From assembly GCA_032622095.1 (NCBI GenBank), contig CP136064.1:261621863-261685862 (forward strand): a stretch of 64,000 nucleotides of DNA, in the 5' to 3' direction. The notes under the pieces were generated by a model. The model had not been told where the DNA came from, did no database searches, and worked only from the letters and a program-made list of their open reading frames with translations. A program made the position numbers and the translations under genes. The stretch comes from Siphonodentalium dalli (lineage: Eukaryota; Mollusca; Scaphopoda; Gadilida; Siphonodentaliidae). Positions 1 through 8,600 of this stretch are shown piece by piece; within the stretch, counting starts at the first letter, position 1, and each line of letters opens with the position of its first letter.

Positions 1-304
1 GATATATAGTTACGTAGATACTTAGATATAGTGGTATAGTTTACGCAATTAGCTATAATACGGGTAGTTTACCTTCGACTAGTCCACTAATGTTATCGAC
101 CCCCTACTTTTCGAATGAACTGATATAAACTCTGATTATTGATATCTCGACTGTGTGTTTTAGAATTAAGTGACGAATGGATGTAAAATTATTGGTATAA
201 GGCGGTGCTTTAATCGAAATATTTCACTCGCTATAATGGATCACGGGATTTCGGTTAATGAGCCGGGGTTTAAACACCCATTCACTGCTATAGCCGCAGG
301 GCCT
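1..304. repeat. Polinton left terminal inverted repeat (truncated by window)
   Basis: Bases 1-304 reappear in reverse complement at 12532-12833 and again at 14462-14763 with only scattered mismatches and small indels. The outer part is AT-rich with repeated agtatct/agatact units, like many Polinton termini. The window begins inside the repeat: the right copies carry about 60 further bases of tatctatat-type sequence, so the true left end and its target duplication lie upstream. The inner part includes the ATPase start codon, so the terminal repeat overlaps a gene. Confidence 0.9.
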
Positions 305-869
305 TGTGCTTGCGGAAAGACGCACTTCGTATCTAGATTAATTCACAATGCGACTGTTATGATTAACCCACAGCCGTCTGTTATATATTGGTGTTTTAGT
401 GAATGGCAACCCGGGTATGAAGCGTTGAAGAAAGTAGTCCGATTCCACGAAGGAATACCTGAGATAAGCGCGTTTGATGTGAACCCTGATTATACTCGAT
501 GATTTGATGTTAGAATGCGATAAGAATAGTGTGACCAATCTTTTCACAAAATACAGTCATCACAGAAATATGAGCGTTATACTTATTCATCAGAATATCT
601 TCGCACGTAATAAAAATCAGAGAACTATAAGTTTGAATTCTCATTATCTTATCCTTTTTAAGAATCCGAGAGATCAAACTTCAATTTCGGTTCTCGCTAG
701 ACAAATGTTCAACACCAAAGCTAAACACCTCGTTGAAGCGTATCGAGACGCTGTAACGCAACCGTTCGGATACTTACTCATTGACTTGAAACAGGAAACA
801 CCGGAAAATATGCGCCTGCGCACAAATATTTTCCCCGGGGAAACCATGGCTGTGTATGTGCTTAAATAA
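236..869 (+). pseudogene. Polinton FtsK/HerA-type genome-packaging ATPase, frameshifted
   Basis: This is the packaging ATPase that in Polintons and related viruses pumps DNA into the capsid. I place the start at ATG 236; an upstream in-frame stretch exists but lacks family character. Walker A is AGPCACGKT about 20 residues in, followed by a strand-rich segment. After the break the second half has a Walker B region, a HQN sensor-like motif (ILIHQN) and the usual C-terminal strands ending FGYLLIDL. The frame changes near 488-495: both right-end copies of this stretch hold 8 extra bases there and keep Walker B (LIILDDLM) open, so this copy suffered an 8-base deletion. Family assignment is firm; the gene cannot make a full-length protein in one frame. 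Confidence 0.85.
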
Positions 870-896
870 ACATTCGTGAACGATGAAATTTCAATC

Positions 897-1232
897 ATGT
901 CAAAACGACTGAAGAGGAACGTGAGTAATATAACTTGGTTAGGACGTCTCCCACCGTGCAAGGCTAACCTCGCTCTGCACAACGCCGATAATGATTTAAT
1001 AGATTGTTTATCTGACTGCTGTCTGAATATACTGAGAGGGAACGTGCCGATCTCGACCAGACAAAAGAATAAACTCGTTAAACACAAGAAGCAAATCCGA
1101 AATGTAGCCAAACCGAGGTCTTGTAGTCTAAAGAAGATAAAACGACTTTTACAAACATGGGGATTTCTAGGGACTTTATTGAAACCTATAGTCCCGTTTT
1201 TGAGTAGTCTTCTAGGATGTTTTATTCAATAA
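897..1232 (+). CDS. conserved Polinton small basic protein with hydrophobic C-terminus
   Basis: The 111-residue product starts at ATG 897, 28 bases after the ATPase stop. The N-terminus is Lys/Arg-rich (MSKRLKRN), the middle has a Cys-containing helix (LSDCCLNILRGNVP), followed by a basic stretch (KNKLVKHKKQIRN) and a C-terminal hydrophobic segment WGFLGTLLKPIVPFLSSLL. Proteins of this layout sit beside the ATPase in many animal Polintons; I recognise the type but know of no proven function. A minor virion or membrane-active role, like small adenovirus core proteins, is only a guess. The frame is intact. Its stop codon overlaps AATAAA (1228-1233) and the next gene begins 4 bases later. Confidence 0.7.
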   Translation: MSKRLKRNVSNITWLGRLPPCKANLALHNADNDLIDCLSDCCLNILRGNVPISTRQKNKLVKHKKQIRNVAKPRSCSLKKIKRLLQTWGFLGTLLKPIVPFLSSLLGCFIQ

Positions 1233-1235
1233 AAA

Positions 1236-1964
1236 ATGGAATACACGAAGAAAATGGTTTTAATCGATCCTAAGTTCTTGAAGACCAGATCCGATAATGG
1301 AGGTGGTAATGAACCTTAGAAACTAGATTTAACAGAAGCTTAAGCAGTTCGAACTACCATAACCGATTTAGATAAGAAAATGGGGTCAGTAGCTAGGAGC
1401 GAGGTGCTTTCACAAGAAGATAAAATTTTACATTATAACCAACTACTGGAGAGATTTCTAAGATACAAAACGAAATACAATCGAGATAAAGCCTCGAAAC
1501 CTTCGGAACCACCAGCACCGCCACCGCCACCGGACACCCCGATAATGATGAGCGAAGAAGAAGAAGGGGTCGACGACGATAAATCGTTGTATGAGTGAAA
1601 GGAGTATTTCGATACTATTCCGAAGAAGTCGAGAGGTAAAGCGAAACTTCTGCTTAATGAGATGCGAAAACACCCGAAATTACAGTTCGGTGATGATGGT
1701 TTTGTTTCATATAAAGAGCGGAAGATGGAGTCGCTCGATTTATTAGCTGATGTTATATGGGAAAGGAAAACGTTCAGACCCGCGGGGCGTCATGTTTTCT
1801 CAGAAGCGATTCGTAACTCCGACATTCCTCCGGCTTTGATTGGTAATAAATTTTACAAACGATCTCGCACGAGGTCAAACGCAACCCCATATACCACACC
1901 GCAAGGACGTATGCTGTTAAGCACTCCGAAAACTCCCACGAACATACAGTGGGATCAGGCGTAA
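1236..1964 (+). pseudogene. conserved Polinton helper protein, three in-frame stops
   Basis: One reading frame runs from ATG 1236 to the stop at 1962-1964, interrupted by TAG at 1317, TAA at 1341 and TGA at 1596. Sequence on both sides of every stop stays in the same frame and keeps a coherent composition: N-terminal helix, a coiled segment (EDKILHYNQLLERFLRYK), a proline run, an acidic patch (SEEEEGVDDD), and a C-terminal part with KAKLLLNEMRKHP and ending near IQWDQA. I recognise this as the uncharacterised protein encoded upstream of the integrase in many animal Polintons, role unknown. Three different stop codons in one frame point to decay by point mutation, not to recoding. The stop overlaps the integrase start as TAATG. 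Confidence 0.7.
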
Positions 1965-3019
1965 TGATGGGCGTTTATTTCGATCCGGCGAAGGTCGGTA
2001 GTTTCGGTGGTATTTCTAGCCCGAAAAGAGTTACTAAAAAGACAGATAAAGAGGTTAGGACCCTTTTAAGCACGCAAGAAGCGTACACTCTACACAGACC
2101 AGCGAGGAAGAAGTTCTTGAGGAGACAAACTATCGTTAGCGGACCGCTGCAGCAGTTTCAGATCGATTTGGTTGATGTTAAGTCGCTGAAAGAGGAGAAC
2201 GATAATTTTAAATATATATTCACCTGTATCGATGTGTTCACAAAAATAGATTGTGCTGTCCCGATGGTAACCAAATTCGCTTCAGACTCGATCGAGGCTT
2301 TCGCTATTATACTCGAGAAATCTGACGTTCCGAGAGCTGTTCAGGCGGACAAAGGGACTGAGTTCTTAGCGAGCAAATTTCAAAAATATCTAAAGAATAA
2401 GAATATTCAGTTCTTCACTTCTGAAAATGATGATGTCAAATGCGCAATCATCGAACGATTTCATAGGACTTTAAAGAGCCGTATGTGGAGATATTTTACA
2501 AAGAATAATACTTTTCGTTATATCGACGTGCTTCAAGGTCTACTCGACAGCTGCAACGCTTCTTTTCACCGAAGTATCGGTATGGCGCCGAGAGAAGTCA
2601 CACTTGATAAAGTCGGGGATGTGTGGCGGAATTTGTATGGTAAACACACGACTCGACGAGCTCGAGCGGCTGAAGGCGAACTGCAGTTTTCGGTCGGTGA
2701 TTTAGTGAGAATCTCACACAGGAAAAGAATATTTCAAAAACGTTATGAAGCAAACTGGTCTCGCGAATTGTTCAGAATTACCGAGGTTCTGACGACCGCG
2801 CCTACGAGCTATCGCCTGTGTGACTATTCGGGTGAAGATCAAAAGGGCACTTTCTACCCGAAAGAGCTTCAGAAAGTTATCGAACCGGAAGGTTTCAAGA
2901 TCGAGAAGGTGTTGAAAAGAAAGAAAACTAAAGTCTTTGTTAAATTTCTCGGGTACCCCTCAAAATTTAACGCCTCAGGAAGATTCAGGAAATGGGTTAA
3001 CGAAAAAAGATTTTATTAA
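1964..3019 (+). CDS. Polinton retroviral-type integrase with chromo-like C-terminus
   Basis: Inserts the element into host DNA. I start it at ATG 1964, which overlaps the previous stop (TAATG); this gives 351 residues, normal for the family. The N-terminal part has the Polinton hallmark QEAYTLHRPARKKF. The rve catalytic core shows D in FQIDLVDV, D in VQADKGTEF and E in IIERFHRTLK, so the DDE triad is present. The end (IEKVLKRKKTKVFVKFLGYP followed by KWVNEKRFY) is the chromodomain-like module. No stops or frameshifts are visible. The 3' end abuts a capsid remnant in another frame, and ordinary Polintons have more sequence here, so a deletion boundary lies close to the stop. Confidence 0.93.
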   Translation: MMGVYFDPAKVGSFGGISSPKRVTKKTDKEVRTLLSTQEAYTLHRPARKKFLRRQTIVSGPLQQFQIDLVDVKSLKEENDNFKYIFTCIDVFTKIDCAVPMVTKFASDSIEAFAIILEKSDVPRAVQADKGTEFLASKFQKYLKNKNIQFFTSENDDVKCAIIERFHRTLKSRMWRYFTKNNTFRYIDVLQGLLDSCNASFHRSIGMAPREVTLDKVGDVWRNLYGKHTTRRARAAEGELQFSVGDLVRISHRKRIFQKRYEANWSRELFRITEVLTTAPTSYRLCDYSGEDQKGTFYPKELQKVIEPEGFKIEKVLKRKKTKVFVKFLGYPSKFNASGRFRKWVNEKRFY

Positions 3020-3227
3020 CGGATTCGCGGCTTGGCCTCTCGATTTAACACCCACCTTGTCAGCTGGAGATGGGAATTTCGAACTAGTCAAGAATGGGAA
3101 TTTGAGATTGGAGATAGGTTTCGCTACTGCCCTACCCAACACTATAAATGTTATTGTATACGCCGAGTTCGATGACCTCATTCAAATTGATTCATCGAGA
3201 AATATCATCTTCGACTTCCTAACATAA
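3012..3227 (+). pseudogene. C-terminal remnant of Polinton major capsid protein
   Basis: About 71 codons in a frame different from the integrase, from DFINGFAAWPLDLTP through VKNGNLRLEIGFA to VIVYAEFDDLIQID and a stop at 3225-3227. This matches from memory the C-terminal end of the F54H12.2-like proteins, considered the double jelly-roll major capsid (hexon-like) protein of Polintons/adintoviruses. The full protein is several hundred residues, so nearly the whole capsid gene is missing between integrase and protease. No start codon for it is convincing. It reads as the scar of an internal deletion whose left edge fell at the integrase 3' end. Confidence 0.7.
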
Positions 3228-3244
3228 CAGAGTTATAAGACAGG

Positions 3245-3748
3245 ATGGACGGCGGTCGGATTGAAGCGTTTTTATTAAGAGATCTTTTCGCGAGGAAGTC
3301 GTTCGTCAGGGTGTTCGCTCGAGATGATTTGATCGGGGTTAAATTCAGACCCCCATTTTCCCTGTTAGCAAATACGGACAGTCACCACGAACCGGGGCGT
3401 CATTGGGTAGCTATACACGTTAACAGCCTCGGGACGGGTGCGTATTTCGATAGTTACGGAGCGGGACCTTTCCATATACACGAGTTCACAAACTTCCTAG
3501 ATGAGAATGCGAGCTCGTGGAACTATAATCATATACGACTCCAGGGTCATTGGTCTGAGGTCTGCGGCCTTTACTGCATATATTTTCTGAAAAGCGTTAA
3601 TAGAGGAGCGTCGATGACTGCTATAACTGAAGCGTTCAGCGAATGGAACTTCGCCTCCAACGACTATAATATAATCAGAGCGATAATCGACGGAAAGGCG
3701 GTCGTTTCAGACCGCCGACGAGCGACAGTCGCTCGATCGATAACGTAG
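3245..3748 (+). CDS. adenovirus-type (C5/Ulp1-like) maturation cysteine protease
   Basis: The 167-residue product processes capsid precursors in the virion-like stage of Polintons. The active-site pattern is visible in order: His in GRHWVAIHV (~54), Asp in AYFDSYGAG (~75), Gln in IRLQGHWS (~100) and Cys in SEVCGLYC (~108). Length is typical for the family. ATG 3245 lies 17 bases after the capsid remnant. The last ~20 residues (from VVSDRRR) are basic and overlap, in another frame, a Ser/Asp-rich stretch that leads into the PC4-like gene, so the two may have overlapped in the ancestral element. No disruption seen in the protease core. Confidence 0.9.
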   Translation: MDGGRIEAFLLRDLFARKSFVRVFARDDLIGVKFRPPFSLLANTDSHHEPGRHWVAIHVNSLGTGAYFDSYGAGPFHIHEFTNFLDENASSWNYNHIRLQGHWSEVCGLYCIYFLKSVNRGASMTAITEAFSEWNFASNDYNIIRAIIDGKAVVSDRRRATVARSIT

Positions 3749-4377
3749 GCGGTTCCGATAGCTTCTTTAAAACGAGAATTTCGCAGGAGGGAAGCCATCT
3801 GAGCGACAGTTTATCTCTCACAAACAACTCCGAAATCATGATCCATTTGGGTAGAACTATCTACGCGGACGTCTCGCTTTACCTGGGGAAACCGAAAATC
3901 CACATACGGAAATACTATCAGAAAGACGGCAAAAACGTCCCGACGACCTACGGGATTGCTTTGGACCTGAGCGAGTTCAATATTCTGCGAGATAATATTG
4001 ATAGGCTCCAAGAACTCGTCCAGCTGAAGATGTTACGGAAGAATTTCTTCTCAGAAACTCTGGAGGAAACACTCGATGTTGAGAGCTATACTGCTGACTA
4101 CCTACACCGAGATGGGGTAGAAAGCCGTTGACTCGGAGTTGCAGAGTATGTGTTTGGGTTACTTTAATAATTCCGTGTCTCAAAAAGACGACGACATGTG
4201 TTTGGGTGATGATGTCGATCGGAGCGAGTCTATGAAACGGCGATGAAAAATCTAAATAGAACCGCGTTATTCACTAAATTCAGGGAAGCTGTGAAGAAAA
4301 ATAACATTGAAGCGACGTTGAGTGACTTTCAAGCTATAGTTATATCTGACCAAGAACTTCGCAAGGCTTTCGTCTGA
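3700..4377 (+). pseudogene. PC4-like (SUB1) single-stranded DNA-binding domain protein, frameshifted
   Basis: The core, clear from ATG 3838 to 4131, reads IHLGRTIYADVSLYLG, KIHIRKYYQKDG and a TTYGIALDLSEF strand-helix, the pattern of the PC4/SUB1 C-terminal domain, a dimeric ssDNA binder. Polintons of molluscs and cnidarians often carry such a gene next to the protease. Upstream, the same frame stays open to about 3670 with a Ser/Asp-rich tail overlapping the protease end, so the true start may be earlier than 3838. Downstream the frame closes at 4131, but an adjacent frame continues from ~4115 with two MCLG-containing units to 4246, and a short helical piece at 4243-4377 is back in the first frame. 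That suggests one broken acidic C-terminal extension. A role in replication or transcription of the element is inference. Confidence 0.65.
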
Positions 4378-4690
4378 ACAATTATCTACAATGTATAAGT
4401 GTTGTATCTACATAAACGTTCCAGTATCCGACGCCTGAATCAGACGCCTGAATAGCGTCGCGAGTGACTTTCAGTATCTCATCATGTGACATTCGAGCTA
4501 TATCTGACCGGCGAGGCTGAACAATTATCTACAATGTATAAGTGTTGTATCTACATAAACGTTCCAGTATCCGACGCCTGAATCAGACGACTGAATAGCG
4601 TCGTGAGTCGGTATCTCATCATGAACATTCAAAAAACTATTATCTAAATGCTGTATAAGTGTTGTATTTTTATATCTATATAAATGTGTG
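4371..4690. repeat. tandem direct repeat after the PC4-like gene
   Basis: A block starting acaattatctacaatgtata at 4379 recurs at 4511 (spacing ~132) and a shortened third version begins near 4632. Shared pieces include the gtataagtgttgtatct box and gacgcctgaatcagacg; each unit ends with a tatctcatcatg box. It lies at the 3' end of the left gene block, so it may derive from a transcription end or replication signal, but nothing proves this. Confidence 0.75.
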
Positions 4691-5067
4691 TGTTAGTCGT
4701 ATTCCAGTTTTTGTGCTAAAAATAACCCCTCGGGTTTACTTAGCCTTCGTTATTTTCGGTGTCGACCGAACATACACACTCAAAATAGCGAGGTTATAGC
4801 AGTTTAGGGGAGGGGCTATCTCTCTCTCTCCCCCCAAACCCGAGACCCCTACCAGGATCAGACCACCCCGATGGCTCTTCATTATCCGATCGAAAATAGG
4901 TCGGCCCAAACCCGAGATCGTCCGACCCTTCGTTGTCCGACTGGTCGATGAGTAAAACGCTCTTCATTGGTCGATCGGGGGAGCGAATCGCAAATCGAAA
5001 ATGCCGATCGTGAAAAAAGTATCAGCGATCAGAAGCACTCGAATCGACCCGATCAGAACCCTCGACG

Positions 5068-5108
<41 letters not shown>

Positions 5109-5670
5109 ACCAAAATACGCGGGTAATAAACGAGGCTTCGGATCAGCGACGATCGGTATCAGCGCTCGGGAGCGCCCGAATCGATCTGATCCGAACCCGC
5201 TTCACACACCGAAATGCGCGGATAATACAACGAACGCTCTTCATTAACCTCGAAACTAGGTCGGTTATACGCGCTAACCAGACTATATATATATATATAT
5301 TTATCACTGATCGACGACATACAGTCGGGAACCTAAGATTTACAATAAATCACGTTCCGTTAAGCGTTATAGTAAAAGGGTTATGGGTCGAGTTTGAATA
5401 GGATCCGACACAGCCTTTAGTTAACGAGATCCGGTGGGGACACCGACGGCCTCGCGCATTACTAAACTGAAGGTAAACAGCGGTCGGATATTTTTAAAAG
5501 CTTTCTCTAAACACTGCAGAGTGAATCGAATTAAAGGCTAAAAATTGTAATTATCTCTCAGAGCTTATAACACTCGACAGCGGCGCTTGTATATATTATT
5601 TGATTGAATAGGGACTAACTCGCCCTCGCGTTTTCTCGAGGAGAAAGCCAATTCGGGTCATTTGAGAATC
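4691..5670. other. Polinton intergenic spacer upstream of PolB
   Basis: No convincing gene. The longest open frame (4967-5401) runs through a TA microsatellite and is compositionally unlike its neighbours. The spacer contains repeated gctcttcatt boxes (4867, 4958, 5231), each followed within 20 bases by a cgatcg or aggtcgg element, and two TA runs (5071-5104, 5284-5300). A TATA-like box (5589-5600) stands about 80 bases before the polymerase ATG. That is the same spacing as the TATA box and ATG of the gene at 13453, so it is a plausible promoter. Confidence 0.6.
5071..5104. repeat. TA dinucleotide microsatellite
   Basis: Uninterrupted alternating t/a for about 34 bases in the spacer; a shorter run follows at 5284-5300. 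Confidence 0.95.
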
Positions 5671-8600
5671 ATGAGTTTCGCCTGTGAGCTATGGTCGAAA
5701 AATTTAAAAACCAAATTCTCTCTGAAAAGACATACGCAGACGGTTCACGAAAAGCTTAAAACGTCAGACTGTAATATATGTGAGAAGACTTTTCGATGGG
5801 TTTGGGATTTAAAGCGACACTTACAATCTCACTCACGAGAGCCGAAAGCGCGAAGTTCCAACGCGCAGTGTGACAAATGTTTCAAGAAATTCAGAGGACA
5901 GTGGTCTCTTGGCAGACATAGCAAAGTCTACGACCCTAAACCTCGACACACGTGCGCAATCTGCGAGGTTGAATATGACTCGCTTACGGCTTTGTCGCAC
6001 CATAAACAAACGCACGCGGCAAAACATCAGTGTCAAACGTGTGAACTTTGGTTCTCCAGTAAAAGGAAACGTTTGCTACACATTCGAGCTCTACACAGGC
6101 GAGGTAAAACTGAACGCCTACAAGTTCGGTCGTGCGGTGTTAGGAAATGGGTCGATGGCGCTGAAACTTCACCGCCTCCCGAATTTGTTATCAGAAATGG
6201 ATGCTGAAGTTCAAGAACTTTTCAAACGAAATTGGGTTCATATCGCTACCCAGTTCCACATTGATTGCGCGATTCAGGACACATTCAACTTCAGACTGTC
6301 AACTGGAAATATACGCGCAATTCGAGAAAAGCTGTATCAGGAGATTTTCGATAAGGCGAAAACTGCCTTCAAATTAAACTTTTCGTTCGGTTTCACACTC
6401 AAACATATAGAAACTAACGAATACAGATATTTTGTGTCGTCGCAGAACAATGCCCGCGTGTTACCCGAACCGAGACTCGTTAAAAACAAAAGTGATTTTG
6501 ATAACTTCGTAGAAGAGATTCTCGAATTAGATCTGGAGGAAACAGCTCGATTGAACAGACCCAACACGAAATACGCTGTACATTTATTAACGAATGTGAC
6601 TTTTTACGTTTCCAAGTTAGTGCACTATTATATAGGAAATGAGTGCTATTTACCTGATTACATTATGAACAATCCAGGATTATATGCGCTCCAAACACTC
6701 GGGGCCAGAGACAACTATGTTTTGTTTAGATGTTTAGGATTGTATAAAGGTAAAACTATTGTTGAGGTTGGTTCAACGGAACACTTGTTAACTTCATATT
6801 CTATGTTTACTAACACCCCTGTGAATGAGTTTCGAGGAGTTACTATTGACGATATTGAGCGACTTGAAAAAATATTTGAGGTGAATATCGCTATATACGA
6901 ATTAATGCCTTATGAGGGTAAAGTGTCCACAGTTTAATAAGGCGTTCTAGTGATTCCTGGAACACTACGTTATATCTTATTTTTTACGAGGGGCATTTCA
7001 GTTTCATTACAGATATAGCTTTATACGCCAAGTCAATTATCTGCTCGGCGTGTTCTAAGTTTTGGGATACTCTCAAAGCCTTCATGCAACACGAAACCAC
7101 CTGCGTCAACAAATCTACAAAGACGGTATACCCCGGAGGAGTCTACTCTCCAGAGCTGACAGTTTTTGAAAAATTAGAGATGGAGGATTTGGATTTGGAA
7201 ATCGCTGATGAGGATAAATTCTACCCATATAGGATCGTGTATGATTTCGAAACCTATTTCTCTAAGGATGAACTTCCCAGATCGTCGGTCAAACAGAAAT
7301 TTGAAGCTCGTCATACACCTCTAAGCGTTAGTGTGGCGTCAAACGTGCCGGGTTTCACGGAACCTCGATGCTTCGTGACAACCGGGGATCCTCGAGATTT
7401 GGTTTGCCGTTGGCTGGGATACATGACGGAAATCGATGAAAACGCTCACAAATTGATGTTAGAAAAGTTTGAGTTCGTTCTAGACGCTATCCAAACGGAA
7501 TATGAAACAGCCCTCGAGACAGAACCCGACGCGGGATTGGGTAGAACTCACCCTCTACAACAACTAAAAAATAGTTTCTCTAAATATCTACAACAAGTAC
7601 CAGTTGTCGGGTTCAATTCCGGGCCCTACGATCTATGCGTTGTCAAAACAGAATTGATGGAACATTTGCTTAGAGAAAACGAACTCCGCTTTGTTATCAA
7701 GAGAGTGAACAATCTGATGCGTGTGGAAAGTGACAATTCGAAGTTTTTGGATATAAAGAATTTCCTGGCTCCGAATTATTCTTATGATAATTACATCAAA
7801 GCTTACGATTGTTCGAACACCAAAGGCTATTTTTGCTATGAGTGGATGGATTCTCTCGATAAACTACAGCAAAATTATTTACCACCGCACGAAGCGTTTT
7901 ACAGCAAATTGAAGAATTCCAACATCACGGAAGATGCATACAAGATCTGTAAAAGGGTTTGGCGAGATGAGGGGATGACGACATTCCAGGATTTCCTCAC
8001 ATGGTATAACAATCTAGATGTCGGCCCGTTCTTAGAAGCTCTAGAAAAGCAAAGTACCTTTTACAGGGAGCGAGGTCTGGACCTCCTGAAAGACGCCGTA
8101 TCCATACCAGGTTTGACACTAAAATATTTATTCAAAACTATCCCAGATGATATATACTTCTCACGCTTCAACGCGAAGGATTCTGACATTCACCGAGCGA
8201 TAAAGAAGGACCTGGTAGGAGGCCCCTCCATTATATATTCGAGATACGCGGAGAAAGATCAGACTTACATCAGCGAGCAAGAATTCGGTTCTGATGCTAA
8301 AATATGTAAAAGCGCCTACGGATTCGACGCGAATTGTCTTTACCTATGGGCTTTGAGTCAGCCGATGCCCGTCGGTTGGTACGTGCGTAGGAAATAGAGC
8401 TTCACGATATTGACTCAAGTTATACCGACTACGGTATTGAAAAATATATTGCGATATAACTAAATACCATGGGAAATTTGTATTTGTAAAAATCTTCTGA
8501 ATTATTTCGCATTTATGACGAACTCATTCGCATCCAACACAAACAAAGCAGAGCATCGGTGTTTAATAGAGTCAGCGTCAACACGGAAATGGGAAAACTA

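Noticed and set aside
4700-4760. Hairpin-like aaataacccctcggg..gttatttt as a bacterial-type terminator
   Set aside because: Stem is short and interrupted, and the host is eukaryotic.
4967-5401. 144-codon frame in the Polinton spacer
   Set aside because: Contains the translated TA microsatellite and repeated boxes; no counterpart in Polintons that I know.
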